DNA from: Macroventuria anomochaeta
Taxonomy: Eukaryota; Ascomycota; Dothideomycetes; Pleosporales; Didymellaceae
Length of the DNA stretch: 64,000 nucleotides
Reading direction: 5' to 3'
NCBI RefSeq assembly: GCF_010093625.1
Contig: NW_022985411.1
Coordinates: 179,352 to 243,351, forward strand
Below the pieces are notes generated by a model. The model was given only the letters and a program-made list of their open reading frames with translations, did not search any database and was not told the origin of the DNA. The stretch's first letter is position 1. Each line of letters opens with the position of its first letter. Below are positions 56,149 to 64,000 of the stretch, one piece after another. The position numbers were made by a program, and so were the translations under genes.

Positions 56149-57464
56149 TCACGTACCGAGCAACCATTGTGCGATATTACCTAAGTAACCAAAGAAGGGA
56201 TATCTCGTAGCATCCAGACCTCCGCTCTTGCCAAGCCAGAAGGCATATGCGCCAACGACAATCGCAAGACCAACAGCTCCATAACGACGGTAGTACCGTA
56301 AACGCAGTTGTGCATGCTTAAAGCTCCTAGTTGCTTGCTGGAGAACCTTCTTCTGGTACTGCTGTCTGCGGACCTCATTCTCTTGCTGAGCGAACAACCG
56401 CTCGCCATCCTCCAGCGTCAAGCGTTGTGTGTCGGCCAAGGTAGCTGAAGCCTTGAGCACGCTGGAAGATGATATACGCCACCACTCCCAGCTGCCTGGA
56501 GAACCTGGTGGGAGCCTTTCGTAGAGCTCGATCGAACGCGCGATGTGAAACTCAATGTCGAACGGCTCAGGCAGCTTGCTGAGCATGACGTGCAGTATAT
56601 CCTCATCCTCCCTGTCGATCTCCAGCAGCTCCTCTCGTCTGGAAAGCACCACGGCCGCGAAGAAGTATAGCGGCATGACAGCATGACGCGCTAGGAAAAA
56701 GTCGAATAGTCTCGTGATGTCCTCGTACTCTTCTATGTTGTGGGCGAACATTGTGATCGTTCCGGCCAGCGCGAATGTTGCTGAGCTCTTGGGCAGGTGT
56801 TCGTACAGTACTGGATCGGCATGGTGAAGCAACGGGCGCAACAGCTCGAGTTGTGCTATGGCGGGTTCGAGAGAAGAGAGCATGAAGTCTCTGATTCGAA
56901 GGAGGCTGAGGCGGGCAGTTGCTTGAGGTGCAGCGTGTGTACCTAGGACCAGATAGAAGACCTGAACAATGTCGTGGTAGCCTTGAAAGTAGGACAGCGC
57001 TGGATGGCGGCGCAGCACTTCGAGGATGACGTTGGACAGCTCATGTTTCCGGCGGTCGAGCTCTTTCTCTGAACCTGCGGTTTGTTAGCATCTTGTATTA
57101 GATACCACTCTTGTCAGTCGTATTGATACTTACTATACTTGGGGTAGTATACAAAGGCTCTGTTCACGTCAAGGCCAACCTGCCCCTCTTCCCGATGTGC
57201 AGGTAAGTCCTTCCATGGTGTCCCTTCAGCGGCTGCATGTGCACACCCCAATAACATGGGCCATGCTGTGCGCCGCAAGTTATCGCTCACTAGGCCATGT
57301 GTGCTTGTCGAAAGGTCTACAAGAGCAGCAAGATCGCCCTCTTCGCAGGCAGTAGCAATCAGACCTTGTTTAGCTTTCTCTGCCAATGAGAGATCAATAG
57401 GTGTTGAGTGACGTGAGGATATGCTTCCAGAGCTCACCGAGGGTGATGGGGTGCGGGAGGCCAT
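56149..57464 (-). CDS. TBC-domain RabGAP with C-terminal membrane anchor (TBC1D20/Gyp8-like)
   Basis: Exons (minus) are 57464-57134 and 57074-56149 around a 59-bp intron (GTAAGT donor, GCTAAC branch, CCGCAG acceptor); 418 residues. The start is the ATG of MASRTPSPSVSSG; further upstream the frame opens only with TTG. After a Ser-rich leader the TBC domain begins (LRRTAWPMLLG). It carries both catalytic fingers: arginine in VGLDVNRAF (residue ~103) and glutamine in SYFQGYHDIVQVF (residue ~136). Then come FMLSSLEPAIAQLELL, SSATFALAGTITMFAHNIEE and RLFDFFLARHAVMPLYF. Near the end a hydrophobic span (AVGLAIVVGAYAFWLG) anchors the protein. TBC1D20 and Gyp8 are ER-bound GAPs for Rab1/Ypt1-type GTPases, so this one should act in early secretion. 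The C-terminal anchor supports that subgroup. Confidence 0.9.
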
Positions 57465-58362
57465 GTCAGCCACATCTCGAGCTTGAGTGCCACCAGTCAA
57501 CGAACACGACAATCAGTCGATCGCTCAAAGATGACGTGGCTTCGTATTGGGTTGCTGGCGGAGATGATAGAGATGCACGGTACGTGTGTCGCTACATGAC
57601 AGTGGTTGTGCATGCGCAAGCCATTCGCGCCAGGTCGACGCGAAACTTCTCGCGACTTCCTTCCCTGTCGAATCACAGGTCTTGGCGTTTAAAACAACAA
57701 TACATCACATCAACCGGCAACATCATCAGTGTGTCGACATCCGCGGAAAGTCTCCTCTTCTGCGCGTGAGCTGCAGCTGTGCAGCTTTGCAATCCCGAAA
57801 TTACTCGCTGCCGGCCTCCCGAAGTCCACAAGCTGGTTGAATCTGTGCCGCACTGCATGCGCCACGCCCCTCCAACCCCACCGTGCATGCAGGAAGCCAC
57901 GGCAAAACCCCCGTCTTCGCCCCCAGCTTCCCTCGCCAGCGCTTGAAATTGCTGCAGTGACGGGCCCTTCGTAGCCCACTCCGCCAATCCAAACCACGCG
58001 TTCAGTCAAGATCGTGCTATCGACAGGCTGCATGATCTCGCTATCGAGATCCGATCACATTCGAAATCGATCTTGCGCCTAACACTGCGCCGCTACCGAC
58101 TCGTACCATCACTCGGGCATGTAGCCGTCCAGATATATTGGGCTCCGTTGTAAAGTTGCATCTGTCACAGCTCGGAGCCTCTCTTGCAGCTCTGCAGTCA
58201 GGGGATTCTGGCTTACGTTACCTTCATTCGCTCTCAGCAATCCAGTCACTTACCCAGTTTTCTTTGCTACCGTTGTGCTGTCCCTCGTCTAGCGTCATCG
58301 AGATACTTCTTCACGAACACCCTTGATTGGACCCTTTGGGTTCACTGGGAGTGATCCCCGCC
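57465..58362. promoter_or_regulatory. shared upstream region of divergent TBC and ThtA-like genes
   Basis: The two start codons are 898 bp apart. The frames here, such as 57673-57987 minus, are GC-rich chance frames. No defined motif could be assigned. Confidence 0.5.
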
Positions 58363-61300
58363 ATGAACCACCAAGTCCAGGGTCTGGTACTTGTCAACAA
58401 CGAATGGGTGTCGAGACCGCTCGACGTCTATCAGATTATGGCACGAGCGCAGCAAGATGATACCGAAATGCGGGAACCGGTCGTCAAGCAGGCCGTCCAC
58501 CCCTTTGTGCCAGGGTATGGCATTCTTTCTAGGACAGTGCTTCCTAGTCCTCTTTTCAAATTTATCCTCCCCGCAAACATACGTCACAAAGATCTCAACG
58601 ACATCGTGCTGGTAGGTGAAGACTCGATACAGCTGAACGAAATCCACGACTACGGACGTATTGGCCATGCCGCTGTTAAGTCAAACTTCAGCGGCCGGAT
58701 TCTCACAGCGCGAGTGTTCGGTGACCCTCGCGAGGTTTGCGTCAACAGGAGCGTGGGAAGCCCAATGCCCAAAAAGCAGACAGTGCAGAGAAGCAGGCAG
58801 TCAACCACAGACATCGAGGAGCATGGTCTGCCTCCAGAAGTGGTCGTCCTCACTCTTACATCACGAACACTGATGTTCTTATGGGCTCAGCACAGCGCAA
58901 CAGGCAAGCCCGTCTTCCAACAGAAGACTGTCAAGCTTCCCGCGGGTTCTTCGCGTTTCGACCGTCTCGGACAATACCTCGCTATAGATCCAAAATGTCG
59001 TGCCATAGCTGTGGCAGCTTATGAAGGACGGTTCATGCTCTACAAGACAAAATCCATGCAGTCATGGCGCAACGAATTGCGAAACGGTGCCGATACGATA
59101 CCAATCGAGGATGAACGCATCATCTCGATTGAGGGCCGGATAATGCACATGGAGTTCCTCGCATCAGCTGTCGGAAAGGATTGTTATCATGTAGTACTTC
59201 TATTCATCGTTGTTCATCAGGGGTTGACCAAGATAACCTGCTTCGATTGGGATTGCAGATACGATCTCAGCACAGCGACAGCTCGTACAGAACGAGTTTC
59301 AGTGGATCTGGGTGCGTAAGCCAAACCTCCCTTGTTACCATAGGAAACGAACTAACAGGTTTAGACGACCAGAACCCCTTCCTACTGATACCCCTAAGCC
59401 GGAGTCCTGACTTCTTACTGGTTTTCGATAAGCATGTATCCGTCTATAAGGACGTGTTGTCCGGCGCTCCGCAGCGCACCGCGGTTCCCATTCCGAGTCA
59501 CATTCTGCCGTCACTTCGTCCCGGCGATAGCACACATCGACCTCAATGGGTACAATGGGACAAGACCCCTCGTAACCCCGATTTTCCGAAGGAAACCTTC
59601 TACATCGCACGCGAAGACGGTCGGGTCATGTACGTAGAGCAGGGTCCAGCAGGCGCCGTTGAGATGGACGATGCGGGCGAGTGGCCGTATCGAATTGACA
59701 AAGCCTTTGCTTGCCTGAGCGTCGACAATTCAGAGTTCTCGCAATCTTACCCAGACGTGCTCATGGCAGGATCCGCCGGGAATGATGGATTGCTTTGCAA
59801 AGTCGGTGCCTGGCCAATGGAGTACTCCTACACGACACAATACCCCACCATGAATCAGTTCACCTATGTGGAATCGATGCCAAACTGGAGTCCACTCACG
59901 GGGCTATGTGTTACAGAGCTTCCTGGTATTCGAGATCCATACGAACGCGAGCGTTCTGCATTGTTCGTAACCAACGGAGTCGCACCTCACGGGCAGATGT
60001 CCGAGCTTCGACAAGGGCTACACGCACTCATCGATGGATCTTTCAGTGGCATGAATGGTTGCACTGGTCTGTGGGTGGTACATTATGGCAGTCAGACTGT
60101 CGAACTCGATGGCAGAAGTGCTAGACAACACTACGCTTTAGTGGTTGTCACTTTACCACTTGAGACTCTTCTGCTACGCCTTGTTCGCACACAACCTGAA
60201 GGTCGTGGCAAGTTCTCTGGTGCTTGGGACGATGGCATTTGGGACGTCACCCAGCTGCCGACCGAGGACGAGCCAATAGATGACGGCATCACACGGACCG
60301 AGGGGACTATCTCAGCTTGTATGCTATCAGACCGCTTCTCAATACAGATCACCCGCAAAGATGCGCAAATACTCAATTTACCCACTCTATCTTTGAGCGA
60401 CAAGATTCAATTCCACGCGCCCATACTACTCGCGGCATCAAGACCCGGTCTCCCCTTCATTGCAGTCGCCCTCAAGGATGGCGGCAAGACGTGCTTGGAA
60501 ATCACACCAATACTTAAAGACGGCACATTCGAGAAGCATAAGCGAACGCATCCGCGCCACATGCTGAGCGCCGATCCAACATGTATAGAGCTTCTCAAAG
60601 TTAGTGGACAAGCTTATGTCCTTGTCGGCACGCTCGATTCGAGAGTGTTCCTTTTCCAAGTCTCACCAGATCATGAGCTGTCCAAACTATCCGAGTTGTC
60701 TCTCGATGTTAGTGCTGTCGAGCGTTCGCGGACACTATGTGAGAGCGCAGTCCTACTGATATCGGGCGGTGAGCAAGTCCTAGTATGTGCCACCCGCGAT
60801 GGCCTTCTCCTTAGCCGCTGTGTCCGTGGTCTCAAGTTGGGCTCTCCGAAAACCCCTATGAGCAACCCTGATCCGCTATATGAGGCTACGGCTGCCCCAG
60901 TACGGTCAGAGTGGAACATCACGAGGATGGGCTCGACCTCTGCACAAATATATTCAAGTTCCACCGACGACGCAGCCGCGTTCGTGTCATGCGGGCCAGA
61001 CTTCTGTAGAGTTCGTTTGTCCGCAAACAAGCTTTCAGTCATGGATGTTGAGTCCATCTGGTTCGCTAACCGGGCGAATCCTGGGTATCTACAAAATCCG
61101 ATCACAGCAACCTATCAGCTGCCTCTTATAGGGGACTCAAACATCGCTGTAGAGAGGAACCTGGGCGGCTTTCTCTTCCTCGTATCGGGTGATCAGATGC
61201 TCTATACACAGCTTGATGCAGACGTCAGACAGAGCGACCATGCTGTATATCTGCGATCCGGGGACGAGTCAAAGACCATGCCACGCAAGTTGATTACGGG

Positions 61301-62805
61301 CGCGAAGCCTACGTTCGCGGCATACCTGACGCTGCCACGGAAGATGCTCGTAGCAACAATCGAAGCTAGGGAAGCGTGTACGCCGCCCGATGGATACCGG
61401 ACGATACATTCGACACTGAGCTTGCTCAATGTGCATGACAACAAGCCTCTCGATGAGGTTGAAGTGAAGCAGGAGGTGGGTGTCGAGCTTACTAACAGAT
61501 TGGTTGTAGCTCAATACGCTCTCGACCATGCGGAGCGCGTATACTCGATCGCAGATTGGTCTTTCGAGGATGATCGTGGCAAGAAGTACAACTTAGTCAT
61601 TGTGGGTACCGGTGTCGGAGCAGGTCACGGCAAGGAGTCCGGAAGGAGATTGATATTCAACTTGGGACAGCGTGGATCCAGGTTGTCGTTACAGAAAGAG
61701 TCAACATATCCCCATCCAGTCTATTGCGTTGCCATGTTTGACAAGCGCGCCACCGTTAGCGTCATTGGCAAGCTGCTACATTTTGATGAGTTTGATGCGG
61801 AGCTCGGCAGGCAAGTGGTATCCTTCGTCCTTCGACACATTCACTGACTGAAATAGGTGGTTCAATCGTGGGACAAAAGAACTCCCCTCGCCGGGTATAC
61901 ACGTCACTGTCTCAGGGACCAACGTCTATGTGTCTACACTGCAGCACTCGCACCTCTGCTTTGAAGTTACTCGTAGACTTGATGACTCAAGAGTCGATAT
62001 CGAGCAGCTTTTCACCGACAGTCGCGAACGCTCTTGTACCCATCATCTCGCCTTTCGCAATGATGATCTGCAAAGAGACCCATTAGTGGAGGAAGAGTCA
62101 CTTGTTCTACTCACAGACAAGAAAACAGCCACAGTGTCGGGTCTGTACAGCTCCGGCGAGAGTACTTTCAAGAATGCTGCAACAACTCTGTTTGAGGCAT
62201 GTCTTCCGCGAACAGTAATTCGTCTTCAGCGTGGAGACATTCGCCCACCTTGGCGCCGGCCCTCCCGCTTCACGAAGCGTTCTGAAAAGGTCACGGGTGT
62301 CCTTGTTGATGACATTGTTGGTGCTTGTTCTGATGGTACCATCTACGCTTTTTCTATCCTGACTAGGCCTGCGCGTCATGTTCTGCGATTGCTGCAGAAT
62401 CTCATCGAAATCAAGCAAACTCGCGATCCAGCAAATCAATTCACTATCCTCAGGCATCGAAGCGGCGATATCTTCGACGTACTTATGAACGGTGCAGATG
62501 GGGCGCAAGATTGCGTAATCCGTGCTAGAGACGTTGATCCCAGGAATAAGGAGCGAGGAGCGACTGGGCCGAAGAACAGCCACATTGACGGAGACCTGCT
62601 CTTGAGGTTCTTTGAAGAGGGTGGTAATATCAGGGACCTGTTATCGAGAGGCATGGATGAAGACGTACCTGCGTTATTGGTCGAACTTGGAAGAGCGTTG
62701 CTTCCGCAAGGGAGCTACTACCTGCGCAATGGCCATTTCGAAAGGGTCGACGTCTTGATGGGCATCAACGAATGGATAGATGAGCTACTCATGCCTTTGA
62801 TGTAA
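58363..62805 (+). CDS. MMS1_N/CPSF-A-type beta-propeller protein (ThtA thermotolerance-like)
   Basis: Exons are 58363-59311, 59365-61810 and 61857-62805; 1,447 residues from MNHQVQGLVLVNNEW. Intron 1 is 53 bp (GTGCGT donor, CTAAC branch). Intron 2 is 46 bp and has a GC donor in perfect context (CAG|GCAAGT) with a CTGAC branch and ATAG acceptor. Blade-like strands recur through the protein (NDIVLVGEDSIQLNEIHDYG, VVVLTLTSRTLMFLW, NPFLLIPLSRSPDFLLVF, ETFYIAREDGRVMYVE, YVLVGTLDSRVFLFQVS, VLVCATRDGLLLSRCV). The build and length fit the DDB1/CPSF160/Mms1 superfamily. Among filamentous fungi the single-copy MMS1_N protein of this size is annotated as a thermotolerance protein (ThtA). The superfamily call is better supported than the ThtA name. 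It is likely a scaffold rather than an enzyme. Confidence 0.8.
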
Positions 62806-63496
62806 CGGTCTGTAGGATATAGTTGGAGTAGACCCGTGATATAGCGTTGGTAGGAGTGTGTGCTTGAAAAGGTGTTGGAATATGCCCGGCTGGGAGAAAA
62901 TTTTGGTTTGGCAGTAGCTACAGGACGGACGACCACGACAAGTCGTTGCAATCAACTCTATCAAGAACAACCGCGTTAATGTGTCAAGTTATAGATGCGA
63001 CCGTTGCGGCGGATTACTGATCTCAGCATAGGAGGTCCGCACAGTGTGACGCAATGGAAATTATACAAAGCGAAGTGCGCAATCATTCAACCGCAGTTTT
63101 GTGTATTTGCACATACTCCACTGTCTTTCGCAAAGATCAAAGCCCCAGAATCCGTAAGCAGCTGTTGGTTTCGCGATCGCTCACTCATTTGATTCACTCG
63201 CTCACTCACAATCTCTGTTCCTCTTGGTTTCAGCTGCGTTCATCTAATGACTAGACAGATTGTTGCTTTGCATCTTACCTCGCATGTTGCAGAAAAACTG
63301 GGCTATACGAAGAAGTTCGTTATTTTTTGTCGATCAAATACCGTGTCTGTGCACTCAATACACCTGTTCGGTCAATGCGCCGCACCAACCACTTCAGGCA
63401 GTTTACAAACATGAGGATGTAGAGAGAGCAGGCTGTCTCCTCCTCCAATTTCAGAGTCTCCAGGCCATTATTAAACTGTGCATCCAAGGTGCAGTC
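62806..63496. other. intergenic, downstream of the ThtA-like gene
   Basis: Contains the 3' region of the ThtA-like gene. Only short frames without domains; ends at the LINE tail that starts at 63497. Confidence 0.5.
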
Positions 63497-63636
63497 GATT
63501 AATTGATTAATTGATTGATTGGCTTAACGTCCTATCTGAGTCTAAGACTATGGAAGACAAGAGGAGCAGTAGCTCCTCTGATAATGGAAAGATTTAGTTA
63601 GATGAGAGTGAGGTCAATGGAGGTACAAGGGATGGT
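63497..63636 (-). mobile_element. truncated LINE 3' end, copy B
   Basis: On the minus strand it runs from ACCATCCCTTGTACCTCC through CAGAGGAGCTACTGCTCCTC and CATAGTCTTAGACTCAGATA to GGACGTTAAGCCAATCAATC with an AT-rich (AATC/AATT) tail. It is about 140 bp, and matches the 46984-47136 element with a few mismatches. It lies directly after the tail of copy A, so the two are tandem. Confidence 0.8.
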
Positions 63637-63722
63637 GATTGATTGATTGATTGATTGGTTTAACGTCCTATCTAAGTCTAAGACTATGGAAGACGAGAGG
63701 GCATAGCTCCTCTGGTAATGTA
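63637..63722 (-). mobile_element. truncated LINE 3' end, copy A
   Basis: On the minus strand it starts near TTTTACATTACCAGAGGAGC and ends GGACGTTAAACCAATCAATC plus three more repeat units, about 86 bp. It borders, without spacer, an oppositely oriented LINE coding segment (63723 onward). Confidence 0.8.
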
Positions 63723-64000
63723 AAACTGAGGATTCCCCCTGGAACCAGGAGAGAGACTGCCAGTGTCTTCTATCAGCTGAAGCTTGGCCATGGATACAAC
63801 AAGGCCTACCTGTTCAGGACTGGCAAGACTGACCACCCATCCTGCAGCTGTGGAGCCAAGCAGACTCCTGAGCACCTGCTCCTGAGCTGCAAGTGGCTGA
63901 ACACAGACCGGAAAATCCTGCAGGACAGTCTTGGGAAGGTACAGCTGACTCTCCCTCTCCTTCTCCACACCAAGCAAGGCATCAAGGCCACCTTGGACTT
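63723..64000 (+). mobile_element. LINE ORF end (RNase H/zinc-knuckle region), fragment running off the window
   Basis: A plus-strand frame from 63726 to the edge without stop encodes the C-terminal part of a LINE reverse-transcriptase polyprotein. It reads FYQLKLGHGYNKAYLFRTGK, then DHPSCSCGAKQTPEHLLLSC, the C-x-C...H...C motif that follows RNase H in fungal Tad-type and related LINEs. It lacks its 5' part here and starts abruptly at the junction with copy A. The orientation is opposite to copies A and B. Confidence 0.85.

Noticed and set aside
58327..58362. Start of the ThtA-like protein at 58327
   Set aside because: That codon is TTG; the first ATG in a good context is at 58363.
63684..63977. 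97-codon minus frame at the right edge
   Set aside because: Antisense to the LINE coding segment with its diagnostic cysteine/histidine motif.
1..64000. A biosynthetic gene cluster or a novel multi-gene defence system
   Set aside because: The genes are unrelated housekeeping functions with normal fungal spacing and mixed strands. No shared theme or clustered enzymes were seen.

Overview
The window looks like nuclear DNA of a filamentous ascomycete (Pezizomycotina, most likely Dothideomycetes). The evidence is short introns (about 45-125 bp) with GTAAGT-like donors and CTAAC/CTGAC branch points, gene-dense blocks between gene-poor stretches, and clear orthologues of filamentous-fungal proteins (Medusa-type regulator, Csf1, Rga-type LIM/RhoGAP, Stu1, Thi4, ThtA-like). 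I cannot name the species. I saw no rRNA, tRNA, CRISPR array or bacterial operon.

Layout. 1-3455 (-) is a GYF-domain protein cut by the left edge. 4992-5567 (+) is a Gly/Pro-rich protein. 6937-7539 (-) is an orphan RNase H-like protein. 10356-12736 (-) is a Medusa-type developmental regulator. A gene-poor block of about 7 kb follows, with at best one weak gene candidate. 19698-29736 (-) is the giant bridge-like lipid-transfer protein Csf1. It shares a 494-bp promoter region, containing a long G tract, with a divergent Ost-alpha/DUF300 membrane protein (30231-32483, +). 33325-35001 (-) is a Ser/Pro-rich protein. 37144-37793 (-) is an OM14-like mitochondrial outer-membrane protein whose reading frame needs a 2-nt micro-exon. 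38626-42486 (-) is a LIM/RhoGAP protein. 45432-46539 (+) is thiazole synthase Thi4, preceded by a TPP riboswitch inside a 5' UTR intron. 47380-51085 (+) is the CLASP protein Stu1. 53110-53670 (+) is a small conserved-looking protein. 54322-55110 (+) is a damaged gene for a secreted cysteine-rich repeat protein. 56149-57464 (-) is a TBC RabGAP with a C-terminal membrane anchor. 58363-62805 (+) is an MMS1_N/CPSF-A-type beta-propeller protein (ThtA-like).

Mobile DNA. One LINE family, with a 3' end of the form ...GGACGTTAAACCAATCAATC..., appears at three loci. There is a roughly 32-bp stub at 4151-4182, a 153-bp 5'-truncated copy at 46984-47136 with perfect 14-bp target-site duplications, and a tandem pair of 3' ends at 63497-63722 abutting an oppositely oriented LINE ORF end (63723 to the edge), which suggests a twin-priming inversion.

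Most genes are unrelated housekeeping functions that happen to be neighbours. They cover vesicle traffic and lipid transfer (Csf1, TBC, GYF), the cytoskeleton (Stu1, Rga), thiamine synthesis and development. The most informative non-coding signals are the Thi4 riboswitch with its overlapping uORF and candidate alternative donors, the 2-nt exon, the truncated LINE copies and a hairpin/T10 structure near 33.2 kb.
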